This document shows, one piece after another, positions 17,135 through 28,024 of a stretch of DNA of 38,359 bases. The stretch comes from an uncultured Gammaproteobacteria bacterium. GTDB lineage: Bacteria; Pseudomonadota; Gammaproteobacteria; Pseudomonadales; Pseudohongiellaceae. Where the stretch lies: NCBI GenBank assembly GCA_913058135.1, contig CAJXPR010000023.1:1-38359 (forward strand), written 5' to 3'. The notes below the pieces were generated by a model that ran no database searches, was not told the origin of the DNA, and worked only from the letters and a program-made list of their open reading frames with translations. The translations under genes were made by a program, and so were the position numbers. How positions within the stretch are numbered: the first letter of the stretch is position 1; the number at the start of each line of letters is the position of its first letter.

Positions 17135-20100
17135 CAGCTGCCACCGGAACTCATTCGCCACCTGAATCACGAGCACGCCGCGTTCTGCGCTGGGTGCTGC
17201 GTGGGCTGGCAGTCGTCTTTCTGCTGGTGCTGATCACTCTCAGTGCCGTCAGCGCGGCATTGGGCACCCACCGGGGCAGCCAGTGGGTGCTGGCATATGC
17301 CAGTGATCTCATCAACAACGATAGTGTCAGTTTCGGGTTTGACCATGCGGAAGGCACATTCCTGCGCGGCATCGACCTGTATGGTGTCCGTTATCGCAGC
17401 GGTGACAATCAGGCAACAATTGCCCAATTGCACAGCCGCTGGAACCCGATGACGCTGCTGGAGGGCGAATTTCATCTGCAGTCCCTGCGTATCGCGGGTG
17501 TGCAGGTGGACTGGCACAGCGATCCCGATGCCCCCGCTGGCCCGCCCCTGGTACTGGACGAAGTGCTTGAACCCATTCTACCACTGCCAATATCGGTTCG
17601 CCTGTCCAATGCCCGCCTGGACGGTGCCACCATCAACTATGATGACTTCAGCTACACCATCAGCTCGCTGGGTCTGGACATTTCGCTTCAGGGTCGCACA
17701 CTGGATATACAGGACTTGTCTTTTGATGCTGAGCCGCTCACGCTGAACGCCGGGCTCGAACTGGAACTGCAATCACCCTATCCGGTGACGGCAGAGGTCG
17801 ATTGGCAACTGGATGACAGCCTTCTTGAGGGTACACAGGCGCCCAGTGGCACCCTGTCCCTGCAAGGCAACCTGGATCGCCTGCAACTGGAGCATGAACT
17901 CTCGGGGTTGACCGACGTGACATCCACGGGCGAAATCCAGTTAGGTCTGGCGCGTTTGCTGAACGCACAAAGCGAGGCCCTGGACCTGCGTGTCGACCTG
18001 CAGCACACGCTGGGCACGCAGACCTTGCCGGGGCCGGGCATGGACATGTTCACTGTACAAGCGCTGACGCTGCGAACGCAAGGCACGCCGGATGACCTGG
18101 CACTGTTCGCCGCGGCACGTCTGGACATAGACCTGGCTGAAGACTTTGTGCTGGAGACCGATCTGAACCTGCGGGCCGCACTACGCGGCAGCCGGCTGCG
18201 TGTGGATGAACTGGCTATGCGAACCGCCACCGGTCTGCTGGCAATTGCCGGCAGCGTCGATTGGACTGACGGCGTTGCTGTCGACCTGGATTACCAACTT
18301 GATGAGCCAGCGCCAGGCGATTACATACCAGGCTTGCCCGAGAGCATGGCGATTGCGGACCTGCGCTCGAATGGTCAGATTTCCTTCCACCAGGCAGCGC
18401 CCGGCCCCGCAGGTGAACCCGGCGCCCGGACGCTGACATTCGGCACCGACAACCTGCAGGCCAATGTCAACGAATTCACTTTCACCGGCACTGGTGGTTT
18501 TGAATTCGACGGTGAAACCTGGACTGTCGAGTCTTTTGCCTTGCAGACCGGTGAGAACCGCCTGTCACTGACTGCATCGCTTGGAGACGGCAATCAGCTC
18601 AACGCTGATGCCAGTATTGACGCGCCTGCACTGAGCGCCATCTATCCGGAACTGCAAGGTCGGCTGCACGCGGACGCAACCGTCAGTGGCACACTCGACG
18701 AACCCGTGATCGATCTCGACCTGACCGCCAGCGATATTGAGTTTGGGGCGCTCAGCATTCCCGAACTGGCGGTGACCGGACAAAACCGCGGCGGCATGAA
18801 TGAAATAGAATTGACAACCGGCAATATTCAGCTGCCGGTAGGCGATCGTACCGAGTCGGTCACGGATGTGTTGCTGCGCTTGCGCGGACAGCCCGATGCG
18901 CACAATATTTTGTTGCGCGTTAATAGCTCTCTGGCCGACATGCGTCTGAATGCCGACGGCAGCATCGCCAATGGCGGCTGGCGAGGACGCCTGTTAAGTA
19001 GCGAAATCGATTCCGACTATGGACGCTGGGTGCAGACCCAGGCTGCAGATATTGCGCTGGCCACCGAACAGGTCACTCTTGAAACGCTGTGCTGGGATAT
19101 GGTCGCCACCAGTCTGTGCGTCGACGCAGAATTGTCCGGGAATGAGCAACTCGATGCGCGCCTGGTTCTTCAGGACTACCCGCTGACCGCGCTTAACCAT
19201 GTCCCGTCAGAACAACTTATCGCCCAGACCAGCGATGTTAATTTCCACTCTGGCAGCAGTGATAACGCCAACGTTCGTCTGCCCTTTACCCTGCCTGCAG
19301 ACATGGCGCTACAGGGCACGGTATCTGTGGAGGCCACGGCTAACGGCGCCATCTCGGACATCAACGGCCTGAACATCAATATCAATGCCGGCAGTGACAG
19401 CGGCAGTTTCTATTTGCGCTCGGAGCCTCCTGTTGATGCTCTGGCTGATATGGAAATGCCGGAACCGGTGGTTACCCATTTCACCTGGTCGACCATCGCT
19501 CTGGATGCAAGCCAGCAGAATCGCGAATGGCAGGCGGCCGGCCGGCTCAGATTTGTGCAGGAGGATCCTGACAGCACAGTGGCGGCCATGCGTGGTTCAG
19601 CGGATGCCAGCCTGCGTATGACAGAAGATCGTGAGCTGGCCGGCAATCTGCAGTTGGACTTTGACGACCTGGGCTGGGTTGAAGCCCTGGCGCCACAGTT
19701 GAGCAATATCACTGGCGACCTGGAAGGTCGCCTGAGCGTTGACGGGACGCTGGAGCAACCGATAGTTGGCGGTGACATCATGCTCAGAGAGGCAGCCTTC
19801 GAGATGCCCGCACTGGCACTGAGTATGCGCGCCATCGAGGTCACCCTGAGCAGCGACGACGGCAACAGGTTCTCTTTGTCCGGTTACGCCGAATCCGGCG
19901 ACGGCTCCCTTGAGTTCACCAGTGACATTCTGCAACCATTCTCTGAGGAGCGCCGCCTGACCATGCAGTTGGCAGGCAATGACTTTGTTGTCGCCGATCT
20001 GCCGGATCTGTCAGTTGCCATCAGTCCAGACCTGCGCGGCACAGCCAGCATGGCTGGCATAGAGGTCAACGGCCAGTTACTGATCCCGCACGTTGACGCA

Positions 20101-20928
20101 CGAATTACGACCTTGCCGGAGAGCGCAGTCGATGTATCAGGCGACACCGTCATTGTCGCGGCTGAAGAAGACAGTAACGTTCGCAACGCGGCTCAGACGG
20201 ATCGCGGGATCCTCGCCGACATCCCCCTGTCGGGTAACATCCAGCTGATTCTGGGAGAAGACGTCAACATAGCCGGCTTCGGTCTGACTGCACAATTGCG
20301 CGGGCAGCTCGACATTGATCAGCGTCCGATGGCGTCGCCACTGACCTATGGCGAACTGGAAGTGGCAGACGGCAGTTTCGAAATATACGGACGTACACTT
20401 GATATTGAACAAGGCAAACTGTTGTTCATGGGTAGTTATGACAACCCTGCCATTGACATCCGCGCCGTGCGCACCGTGGAAAACATGCGTGTTGGCGTGC
20501 AGATGAACGGCACTATCCGTGATATCCGCAGCAGCCTGTTTTCAACCCCCACCCTGCCCGATGGTGATATTCTGGCGGTGATGATAACCGGGCGCCCGAT
20601 CGCCGAGATTGGCAGCGAGCAGGATGGCAATGCCCTCGTGGGTGCTATCACCTCACTGGGAATCAATCAGGGTCAGGGGCTGACAGATCAGATTCGAAGT
20701 CAGCTGGGGCTGGATACCTTTGCCATCAACAGCCGCGGTGACGTTAATGACAGCAGTCTGATGCTGGGTAAATATATCACGCCGCGTATATTCATCCGTT
20801 ACGCCGTGGGCCTGTTCGAGACCGAGAACAGCCTGGAAATTGACTATACGGTCAATGACCGGGTCAAACTGGAAGCAACCTCCGGTAAAAGCCAGAGCAT
20901 CGATCTGACCTATACTGTTGAGCAATAA
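17131..20928 (+). CDS. tamB: Translocation and assembly module inner-membrane protein TamB
   Basis: A 1265-aa AsmA-like protein that bridges the inner and outer membranes and partners TamA. An N-terminal signal anchor (about 20-45, VLRGLAVVFLLVLITLSAVSA) is followed by a very long beta-rich region with repeating short amphipathic strands (about 50-930). The conserved TamB (DUF490) domain covers about the last 330 residues, including YGRTLDIEQGKLLFMGSYDNP and the C-terminal KSQSIDLTYTVEQ. Length matches the family (about 1250 aa). The GTG start lies in a GTGA overlap with the tamA stop, so the two are translationally coupled. Its stop directly abuts the stop of the convergent transglutaminase gene, with no room for a separate terminator. 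Confidence 0.94.
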   Translation: MTAATGTHSPPESRARRVLRWVLRGLAVVFLLVLITLSAVSAALGTHRGSQWVLAYASDLINNDSVSFGFDHAEGTFLRGIDLYGVRYRSGDNQATIAQLHSRWNPMTLLEGEFHLQSLRIAGVQVDWHSDPDAPAGPPLVLDEVLEPILPLPISVRLSNARLDGATINYDDFSYTISSLGLDISLQGRTLDIQDLSFDAEPLTLNAGLELELQSPYPVTAEVDWQLDDSLLEGTQAPSGTLSLQGNLDRLQLEHELSGLTDVTSTGEIQLGLARLLNAQSEALDLRVDLQHTLGTQTLPGPGMDMFTVQALTLRTQGTPDDLALFAAARLDIDLAEDFVLETDLNLRAALRGSRLRVDELAMRTATGLLAIAGSVDWTDGVAVDLDYQLDEPAPGDYIPGLPESMAIADLRSNGQISFHQAAPGPAGEPGARTLTFGTDNLQANVNEFTFTGTGGFEFDGETWTVESFALQTGENRLSLTASLGDGNQLNADASIDAPALSAIYPELQGRLHADATVSGTLDEPVIDLDLTASDIEFGALSIPELAVTGQNRGGMNEIELTTGNIQLPVGDRTESVTDVLLRLRGQPDAHNILLRVNSSLADMRLNADGSIANGGWRGRLLSSEIDSDYGRWVQTQAADIALATEQVTLETLCWDMVATSLCVDAELSGNEQLDARLVLQDYPLTALNHVPSEQLIAQTSDVNFHSGSSDNANVRLPFTLPADMALQGTVSVEATANGAISDINGLNININAGSDSGSFYLRSEPPVDALADMEMPEPVVTHFTWSTIALDASQQNREWQAAGRLRFVQEDPDSTVAAMRGSADASLRMTEDRELAGNLQLDFDDLGWVEALAPQLSNITGDLEGRLSVDGTLEQPIVGGDIMLREAAFEMPALALSMRAIEVTLSSDDGNRFSLSGYAESGDGSLEFTSDILQPFSEERRLTMQLAGNDFVVADLPDLSVAISPDLRGTASMAGIEVNGQLLIPHVDARITTLPESAVDVSGDTVIVAAEEDSNVRNAAQTDRGILADIPLSGNIQLILGEDVNIAGFGLTAQLRGQLDIDQRPMASPLTYGELEVADGSFEIYGRTLDIEQGKLLFMGSYDNPAIDIRAVRTVENMRVGVQMNGTIRDIRSSLFSTPTLPDGDILAVMITGRPIAEIGSEQDGNALVGAITSLGINQGQGLTDQIRSQLGLDTFAINSRGDVNDSSLMLGKYITPRIFIRYAVGLFETENSLEIDYTVNDRVKLEATSGKSQSIDLTYTVEQ

Positions 20929-21840
20929 TCAGAACAACAGGCGCTCACTGACGGCATCGATAACTGGAATAACATCGACGGCAACGGTGAGCTCGTGTTC
21001 ACCGCCACCGCTCATAACCCCTTTCAGCGGTGTCACATCGGCAAAATCCCGTCCCCAGCCTAGCACAATATATCGTTCGTCCGGCACGCAACCGTTGGTG
21101 GGATCCACTTCCTGCCACCCCCAGCCAGGGATAAAAACTGCGACCCAGGCATGAGTCGCATCGGCACCCAGCAGTTTCTCCTGACCCGGTGGTGGTGACG
21201 TTTCCATGTAACCACTGACATAACGTGCCGGCAGGCCCACGGAGCGAAGGCAGCCAATCAGCAGGTGCGCAAAATCCTGGCAGACTCCGCGTTTGGTCTC
21301 CAGTACTTCCTGTAAGGGAGTTGCCAGTGTGGTTGAGTCTTCGTCATAGGTGAAGTCTTCGAAAATGCGCCCATTCAATTCCAGCAACGCATCCCGTAAC
21401 AATCGGCCCGGCGCGAAGCTGCTCTGCGCATAGTCCCTCAAGGCCGGTTGTCGCATGACAAACGGCGAATCCAGCACAAACAGGCGGGCCGCGATACTGT
21501 CCCGGTTGCCACTGCGTACTGCGCTCAACATTTCCGCAGCTGCATCTTCCCACGCCGCGCCAGAGAAAAAATCCTGTGCCGGTCTGGGAAAGGTTTCAAC
21601 TTCGCTGGACACTAGAACTTCCAGGCTGTTATGCACCGCTTCTATGGCGAAGTAGATGACCCGATTACCAAAAAAATCCTGCCGCTCTGATAATCCGACG
21701 GCGTCCGGGCTAATGGTCAGCTGCGTATTATTGCAGGTCTGCCAGGGTAACTGCCGGGGCAGAATCCGCGCCTCATTATGACTGAGAGTCGCTGGCCCGC
21801 TGTACTGGTAACGTGTCATATGTCTTAATTTATACTTCAT
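20929..21840 (-). CDS. Transglutaminase-like cysteine peptidase (COG1305 type)
   Basis: A 303-aa protein with the bacterial transglutaminase N-terminal beta domain (1-90, MKYKLRHMTRYQYSGPA...) and a papain-like core. The triad is Cys187 (GVCQDFAH), His230 (ATHAWV) and Asp246 (EVDPTNG). The family usually hydrolyses or rearranges amide bonds; eukaryotic-type cross-linking is not implied. There is no signal peptide, so it is cytosolic. It is the third gene of the minus-strand operon, and its start overlaps the stop of the ATP-grasp/alpha-E gene (TGATG), so expression is coupled. The trio of ATP-grasp, alpha-E and transglutaminase is a known conserved neighbourhood predicted to make and process peptide-like bonds. 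Confidence 0.9.
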   Translation of the reverse strand: MKYKLRHMTRYQYSGPATLSHNEARILPRQLPWQTCNNTQLTISPDAVGLSERQDFFGNRVIYFAIEAVHNSLEVLVSSEVETFPRPAQDFFSGAAWEDAAAEMLSAVRSGNRDSIAARLFVLDSPFVMRQPALRDYAQSSFAPGRLLRDALLELNGRIFEDFTYDEDSTTLATPLQEVLETKRGVCQDFAHLLIGCLRSVGLPARYVSGYMETSPPPGQEKLLGADATHAWVAVFIPGWGWQEVDPTNGCVPDERYIVLGWGRDFADVTPLKGVMSGGGEHELTVAVDVIPVIDAVSERLLF

Positions 21841-24431
21841 CAGTGCCCCACCCCCATCGTCACCAGTTGGCGTGAGGCCTCGACATGGCTGAAGTGACTA
21901 TGCGACACAGCATTGGACAATTCGGCCATGGGCTCGATCAGGTCATCCAGCAGCGCCATCAATATGTTGCGTGCATCCGCCGAATGCTCCAGGTCTGCCA
22001 GGCTGTCGATATCGACCAGATGCAAGGTGCTGGTAGCCTGAATGATCAAACGGTTCTCAAGGTTGCGATAAGAAGTATTTTCGCTGGTGGACGGTAGTCG
22101 TGCCACCTGGCGCCCAAGTCGTTTGAGCATATAACCAACAGAGCGCGGATTGCTTTCATCAAACAGTAACAGGTCGAGTATCGCCGATGGGTGTAATTGC
22201 GAGCGATATCGGCGACGATAAACGGTAAAGTTATCCGTAGTGGCCAGCACCACCTCCCACAATGGAATGCCCGGCTGATTCGCCGTCAGTAACGCCAGCC
22301 TGAGCAACTGCAAGGTGCCCAGTACACGTTCGATAAACCGGCCGATATCCAGGAAACGCCAACCATAGTGATGTGGCATGGTCTCATTGCACAAACCAAA
22401 GAACGCTGCCAGATCAATCACGATCGCCTCCAGCAGGCGTTGACCGGCGACGACACCTTTGGTGCGCGAGATGGCATTGCAGCGCTGACGAATGCTGCTG
22501 ACCGAGCGCCAGGCGTCGTCACCCAGGTGATCACGCACGGCGCGGCTGTTGCGGACAAAATGGCTGAATGTCATCGGCAGCCCATCCGGCGCCTGATCTG
22601 ACAGCAGATTCAAAAGGCGATCGCGCGCCAGCAGATAGGCCGGTGAAAAACGCGGGTGCTCGCCGATGGCCGCCAACTCTTCAGCCAGCTCGTCTTCATC
22701 GGGCGCGACACCCAGGGCAGTAAGCAGGTCGGGCAACAGTGTCACGACTGCCTCCTGCGGACTTTCCTGCAACAGGCGCCCCAGGGCTTCACGCAACAGG
22801 CGGGCACGAATATCCAGACGTTCACCATAACGGCCCATCCAGAACAGACTTTCAGCTACGCGGCAGGGTAGGTCCTTACCATCCCGGGTTACCAGAATGG
22901 GGCCCTGAGCCTGCCGCAGCATACTTACATGAGGTTGCGGGTATTGTGCAAGCACCCAGATATCCTTGACCACCCGACTCTTCATCAACGCAACGCCGGG
23001 CTCGCCGACCCACGCCAGCCCGCCGGGCATGATCCGGAAGGAATGTTCACTGACCGGTTTGTTGATGTCTTCGGCGTCTATGGCGGCGAAAAAGCGCATT
23101 GTCGTAGTTTGCCGTTCAATGGTTTTAGTGGTCGGGTTGAAACCCGGTGTCACACCGGCCTGCAAAGGTTTCTGCGCAGTAAACAGATGCGGCCGTGACT
23201 GCAGATCAAGGCGCAGTGACTGAACTGCATCAAGCCCCATCTGGTCAACATGAAAGGTTTTTCCGGGCCGGGTGATGTCCCGCAGCACCCACTCATCCAT
23301 CGATGCCCTGATCTGCTCCAGCGCCTGCGCATCGCCGCACCACAGCGCATCGCGGCCACGCAGCATCAAGGTCTCCCCCAGCAGACGTTGGCACAGATTG
23401 GGCAGAAAGGCAGCCAGCGCCGGGTGCTCGAGGATACCCGCGCCCAGCGCGTTGACGATATGCACATGACCACTGCGCGATGCCTGCATCAGGCCGGGCA
23501 CACCGAGCAGAGAGTCCGGGCGCAGTTCCAGGGGGTCGCACCAGGGGTCATTGATCTGACGCATGATGACATCGACCTGGTGCAGGCCACCCAGGGTCCG
23601 CACGGCCACCTGACCGTCGCGCACTACCAGGTCATCGCCTTCGACCAGCGGAAAGTTCATGTAGTTGGCCAGCCAGGCATGTTCAAAATACCCGGGGCTG
23701 CCCGGGCCCGGCGTCCACAGGACAATATTGGGCTCCTGACGCTGACCGCTGGCAAGGCTGGCCAGGCAACGGTGCTGGGCCTGCAGGAACCCGGCCAGGC
23801 GTTTGATCGGGGCATCACGGTATACTCCGGGAAGTGCCCGCGACAGTGTAATCCGATTCTCCAGTGCGTAACCGACGCCGGCCGGCGACTGGGTCCAGTC
23901 GGCCAGCACCTGCCATCGTCCCTGTGCGTCACGGATGACATCCGTGCCGTGGAAAATGAGCAGAGGCCTGTCTACGAGCGATGGCGCATCTGCCGCCGAA
24001 AACAGGAATCCGGGGTGGGTATAGACCAGTTCCGGCGGCAACAGACCCTCGTCTATCACCAGCCGCTGACCATAAAGATCATCCAGCAGCATGGCCAGCA
24101 ATCGGCTGCGCTGCCGCAGCCCGGCTTCAAGGTAGGACCAGTCGTCATCACTGATAACACACGGCAGGCAATCCAGACGCCATGAGCGCTGCTGACCCGG
24201 GTCATCTTCGTAAGGATTGAAGGTCACACCGTTTTCATGCAGCAGGCTTTGTGCTTCTTCGCTACGCGCCACCAGTGTGTCCGGCCCCATGGCCATAAAC
24301 TCGGCCAACAACGGGCGCCAGTGGTCTCTTGGCTGCTGACCCGGACTGAGCAGTTCATCATGACCATCGTAGCCCGGATAGTCACCAAGCAGGTCTTTCA
24401 AGGCAGGATCGTTAATGCCCGAAGGCTGCAT
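21840..24431 (-). CDS. Circularly permuted ATP-grasp / alpha-E fusion protein
   Basis: An 863-aa fusion. Residues about 60-490 are a circularly permuted type-2 ATP-grasp domain (GVTFNPYED, SPAGVGYALENR, VLWTPGPGSPGYFEHAWLA, VEGDDLVVRDG). Residues about 523-860 are an all-helical alpha-E domain (CRVAESLFWMGRYGERLD...). ATP-grasp enzymes join a carboxylate to an amine using ATP; alpha-E is an accessory helical domain of unknown activity. The stand-alone paralogue at 28025 has KPANESGGYG and RHVDLRPF. Here the equivalent stretches read LRDITRPGKTFH (383-394) and EHSFRIMPGGL (462-472), so nucleotide or metal binding may be altered or lost. It starts 45 bp after the large transglutaminase gene with a weak ribosome site. 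Confidence 0.9.
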   Translation of the reverse strand: MQPSGINDPALKDLLGDYPGYDGHDELLSPGQQPRDHWRPLLAEFMAMGPDTLVARSEEAQSLLHENGVTFNPYEDDPGQQRSWRLDCLPCVISDDDWSYLEAGLRQRSRLLAMLLDDLYGQRLVIDEGLLPPELVYTHPGFLFSAADAPSLVDRPLLIFHGTDVIRDAQGRWQVLADWTQSPAGVGYALENRITLSRALPGVYRDAPIKRLAGFLQAQHRCLASLASGQRQEPNIVLWTPGPGSPGYFEHAWLANYMNFPLVEGDDLVVRDGQVAVRTLGGLHQVDVIMRQINDPWCDPLELRPDSLLGVPGLMQASRSGHVHIVNALGAGILEHPALAAFLPNLCQRLLGETLMLRGRDALWCGDAQALEQIRASMDEWVLRDITRPGKTFHVDQMGLDAVQSLRLDLQSRPHLFTAQKPLQAGVTPGFNPTTKTIERQTTTMRFFAAIDAEDINKPVSEHSFRIMPGGLAWVGEPGVALMKSRVVKDIWVLAQYPQPHVSMLRQAQGPILVTRDGKDLPCRVAESLFWMGRYGERLDIRARLLREALGRLLQESPQEAVVTLLPDLLTALGVAPDEDELAEELAAIGEHPRFSPAYLLARDRLLNLLSDQAPDGLPMTFSHFVRNSRAVRDHLGDDAWRSVSSIRQRCNAISRTKGVVAGQRLLEAIVIDLAAFFGLCNETMPHHYGWRFLDIGRFIERVLGTLQLLRLALLTANQPGIPLWEVVLATTDNFTVYRRRYRSQLHPSAILDLLLFDESNPRSVGYMLKRLGRQVARLPSTSENTSYRNLENRLIIQATSTLHLVDIDSLADLEHSADARNILMALLDDLIEPMAELSNAVSHSHFSHVEASRQLVTMGVGH

Positions 24432-24476
24432 ATCGTTTACCGCAGTATGGTTTGCTGGTGGAATATCAGGGCTGCA

Positions 24477-27400
24477 TTATAGACCAGTGGTGGCTACACC
24501 GGCACGTCTTAGATCCAGCGTATGCGGATAGTCCTGCCCCGGCGCCTGCGGGACATGCTCTACCTTGCCCTGGCTGTGACCATGCGCCCAGAAGCGGGCC
24601 ATGCGACGCGCCTCGGCCTCGTTGGCATTGACCGGGAAAGTCTCATAATTGCGCCCGGCCGGATGCACCACATGATAGGTGCACCCCCCCATGGACCGTT
24701 GGTGCCAGGTATCCATCAGATCAAACACCAGGGGTGCATGTACCTTGATGCGCGGGTGCAGTGCCGAGGGTGGCTGCCAGGCCCGGTAGCGCACTGCGGC
24801 GACAGCCTCCCCCGGCACGCCGGTGGATTGCAAGGGCACCTTGTAGCCATTACAGGTCAATACGTGCCGGGACGGATTGAAGTCGCTGAGTTTCACCTCC
24901 AGGCGCTCGACCGAGGAATCCACGTAACGCGCCGTACCGCCGCCGCTGGCCTCTTCCCCCAGCACGTGCCACGGCTCGATCGCCTGGCGCAGCCCCAGGT
25001 GTGTGCCTTCATAACGGACCTCACCGATCATCGGAAAGCGGAATTCCAGAAAGGGTGCGAACCAGGCCAGATCGAAGTCGAAACCATGTTCACGCAGGTC
25101 AAACAGCACATCGGCCAGGTCCTGCCAGATAAAGTGCGGCATCATCCATTTGTCGTGCAATGCCGTGCCCCAGCGCACCAGTGGTTTACGGTAGGGTTGC
25201 CGGTAAAAACGCGCGACCAGCGCCCGTATCAGCAATTGCTGCATCAGGCTCATTTCCGGATGCGGTGGCATTTCAAAACCGCGCAATTCCAGCAGGCCCA
25301 GACGACCGGTGGCCGAATCCGGGGAATACATCTTGTCTACGCAGAATTCGGCACGATGGGTGTTACCGGTAATATCGGTGAGCAAATTGCGCACCAGCCG
25401 GTCTACCAGCCAGGGCTCCTGCACATCACCTTCGGGCATTTGCGACAATGCTATTTCCAGTTCATACAGGGCCTCGTGACGGGCCTCATCAATCCGCGGT
25501 GCCTGGCTGGTCGGGCCAATGAACATACCCGAGAACAGGTAGGACAGGCTGGGGTGATGCTGCCAGAAGGTCAGCATACTGCCAAGCAGGTCCGGGCGGC
25601 GCAGAAACGGTGACTCTTCCGGCGTGCGCCCGCCCAGGGTGACGTGGTTGCCGCCGCCGGTACCGGTATGGCGACCGTCGAGCATGAATTTTTCTGTACC
25701 CAGACGTGTCAGTCGAGCTTCCTCATAAAGGATCCGGGTGTTACTGACCAGATCCGGCCATGACGATGCCGGCATCACATTGACTTCGATAACACCCGGG
25801 TCCGGCGTGATCATGAATTTTTCCAGACGGGGGTCCGACGGCGGCGGGTATCCTTCGATGCAAACCGGCATCTGCAACGCCGCTGCCGTGTGTTCAACGA
25901 CAGCCAGCAGGCTCAGGTAGTCTTCCAGCAACGGCAGCGGCGGCAGGAACACAAACAGTTTGCCTTCGCGTGCTTCGATACACAACGCCGTGCCGATAAC
26001 ACCTTCGTCGGCGATATCGATGAGCTGTTCCTGCCAGTTCTGACCAGCCGCCTGATGATGATGGCCAGGCGAACTGTCTGTGGCGGCAGGGACATGATTG
26101 TACATGCGCGCCACTTCGCCGGCCTGGGTATGCAAATCGTCCAGCTCGGGCAATTCCGCAAACGGCGAGCGCGGTGGTATCTCTTCGCGTTTTTTGATCG
26201 GCAGCGAGGACAACGGCAGGCGCAGCCCCATGGGCGAGTCACCCGGAATCAGGAACAGGTGGTCTCGCTTCAGTGGCCAGTGCCCGGTTATCCAGCGATT
26301 CTTTTCGCGGGTCAGCGGCAGAGTCAGCCCCACCGCTTTGTCCAGGCCGCGCTCCAGCACCCGGGCCAGCCGTGCGCGGTTGATGTCATCACTGAGATCT
26401 TCGGCGTGCAGATCAAGGTCTGCCGGTTGCTGTTGCTCCAGCCACAAGTAATAGTACGCATCTTCGTAACACGGAATCAGGAAACGCCCCGGCACCTTCA
26501 ATGCAGTCACCAGAGCGTTGGCAAACCCTTTGGCCTGTTTCTCGCCGTAACCGTAATCCTTGTCGATGTCAGCCAGCCATTGATCGTCGCGCCACATGGG
26601 CTTGCCATCGCGGCGCCAGTAACAGGCCAACGCCCAGCGTGGCAACACTTCGCCCGGGTACCATTTACCCTGTTGATACTGCAACAGGGAGTTGGGCGCG
26701 TAGTGCGGGCGCAGGCGGCGCATCAATTGTTCAGACAGTTTGCGTTTGGTGGGGCCCTGCGCAGCAATGGTCCATTCTGGTGCATCCATATCATCCACTG
26801 ATACAAATGTGGGCTCGCCGCCCATGGTCAAACGTACATCCAGTGCTTCCAGTTGCCTGTCAACGATACCACCCAGGGCATCGATGCTCTCCCACTGTGA
26901 TTCCGTGTACGGTTTGGTGACACGTGGATCTTCGTGCACGCGGGTCACACTCATGTCGAACCCGAAGCTAACTTCAGTGGGCTCTGTGGCGCCTGTTATA
27001 GGTGCAGCGCCAGCCGGATCCGGTGTCGCCGCCAGCGGCAAATGCCCTTCGCCGGCAAACAGACCTGACGTGGGATCCAGGCCTATCCAGCCGGCACCAG
27101 GAATAAAAACCTCGCACCAGGCATGCAGATCGGTAAAATCCCGGTCAGTGCCGGAGGGCCCATCAAGCGCCTTCACGTCAGCAGTTAATTGCACCAGATA
27201 ACCCGACACAAAGCGCGCGGCCAATCCCAGTCGGCGCAGGATATGCACCAGTAGCCAGGTCGAGTCACGACATGAGCCACGCGCCAGCTTGAGCGTTTCC
27301 TGTGGCGTCTGCACGCCGGGCTCCATGCGAATCAGGTATTCGATATCCTGCGCCAGTCGCTGATTGAGACCGACCAGGAAACCGGTGATATCTGTCCTGT

Positions 27401-27809
27401 CGCGTTTGACGCTGCTCAGCCACTGGTCCAGCAAGGGCCAGGACTGACTGCTTTCCAGATAGGGTGCCAGCTCTTTGCGCAGCTCAGGTGTGTAGTCGAA
27501 AGGAAAATGTTCAGCGTATTCTTCAACAAAAAAGTCAAACGGATTTACCACTGTCATCGGGGCGATCAGCTCGACCTCGATATGCAGGCGGGAGATCTTT
27601 TCCGGAAATACCAGTCGTGCAATATGGTTGCCAAACGGATCCTGCTGCCAGTTGATGAAATACTCACCCCCGGTGACCTTCAGACTGTAAGCGTCAATGG
27701 GTGTACGGCAATGAGGAGCCGGCTTGAGGCGCACCTGATGCGGGCCCACTTCGATAGGTCGGTCAAAATCATAGCGGGTGGAGTGCTTCAGTGCTACGCG
27801 GATGGTCAT
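24477..27809 (-). CDS. Large transglutaminase-DUF2126 protein
   Basis: A 1110-aa protein. The N-terminal 90 residues are the beta domain preceding bacterial transglutaminases. A papain-like core follows with Cys180 ([11 protein letters not shown]), His229 (DLHAWCEVF) and Asp245 (GLDPTSGLF). The remaining ~830 residues are the DUF2126 region, which has acidic and His-rich conserved stretches ([28 protein letters not shown]) suggestive of a second catalytic domain, possibly of the glutamine-synthetase-like amidoligase type; that is inference. The frame is open to 27866, but [15 protein letters not shown] (27809) is the family start. It leads the minus-strand operon, divergent from the ATP-grasp gene at 28025. 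Full length for the family and intact. Confidence 0.92.
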   Translation of the reverse strand: MTIRVALKHSTRYDFDRPIEVGPHQVRLKPAPHCRTPIDAYSLKVTGGEYFINWQQDPFGNHIARLVFPEKISRLHIEVELIAPMTVVNPFDFFVEEYAEHFPFDYTPELRKELAPYLESSQSWPLLDQWLSSVKRDRTDITGFLVGLNQRLAQDIEYLIRMEPGVQTPQETLKLARGSCRDSTWLLVHILRRLGLAARFVSGYLVQLTADVKALDGPSGTDRDFTDLHAWCEVFIPGAGWIGLDPTSGLFAGEGHLPLAATPDPAGAAPITGATEPTEVSFGFDMSVTRVHEDPRVTKPYTESQWESIDALGGIVDRQLEALDVRLTMGGEPTFVSVDDMDAPEWTIAAQGPTKRKLSEQLMRRLRPHYAPNSLLQYQQGKWYPGEVLPRWALACYWRRDGKPMWRDDQWLADIDKDYGYGEKQAKGFANALVTALKVPGRFLIPCYEDAYYYLWLEQQQPADLDLHAEDLSDDINRARLARVLERGLDKAVGLTLPLTREKNRWITGHWPLKRDHLFLIPGDSPMGLRLPLSSLPIKKREEIPPRSPFAELPELDDLHTQAGEVARMYNHVPAATDSSPGHHHQAAGQNWQEQLIDIADEGVIGTALCIEAREGKLFVFLPPLPLLEDYLSLLAVVEHTAAALQMPVCIEGYPPPSDPRLEKFMITPDPGVIEVNVMPASSWPDLVSNTRILYEEARLTRLGTEKFMLDGRHTGTGGGNHVTLGGRTPEESPFLRRPDLLGSMLTFWQHHPSLSYLFSGMFIGPTSQAPRIDEARHEALYELEIALSQMPEGDVQEPWLVDRLVRNLLTDITGNTHRAEFCVDKMYSPDSATGRLGLLELRGFEMPPHPEMSLMQQLLIRALVARFYRQPYRKPLVRWGTALHDKWMMPHFIWQDLADVLFDLREHGFDFDLAWFAPFLEFRFPMIGEVRYEGTHLGLRQAIEPWHVLGEEASGGGTARYVDSSVERLEVKLSDFNPSRHVLTCNGYKVPLQSTGVPGEAVAAVRYRAWQPPSALHPRIKVHAPLVFDLMDTWHQRSMGGCTYHVVHPAGRNYETFPVNANEAEARRMARFWAHGHSQGKVEHVPQAPGQDYPHTLDLRRAGVATTGL

Positions 27810-27869
27810 CGGGTTAGGCTTCCATAAAGTATAACAAGAGGATAGCAACGCCTGTGCCAAAAGCAAGGT

Positions 27870-27899
27870 ATCATAATTTTATTCGCAAACAGTTGTCAG
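27870..27899 (-). promoter_or_regulatory. Candidate promoter for the minus-strand transglutaminase operon
   Basis: On the minus strand CTGACA (27899-27894), an 18-bp spacer and TATGAT (27875-27870) lie about 60 bp before the ATG at 27809. They sit in the 215-bp divergent region 27810-28024, which must also drive the plus-strand operon; I see no equally good plus-strand match. Confidence 0.4.
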
Positions 27900-28024
27900 C
27901 CTGACCCAGCCGTGAAAAGATACAAGCAAAGGCAGGACCTTGCAAAGCTGGTACACAGATTGCTTTACACATAGCTTATATGTTGCATCAGACAGCGCCG
28001 GACACAACGCCACAACGAGGGTGA

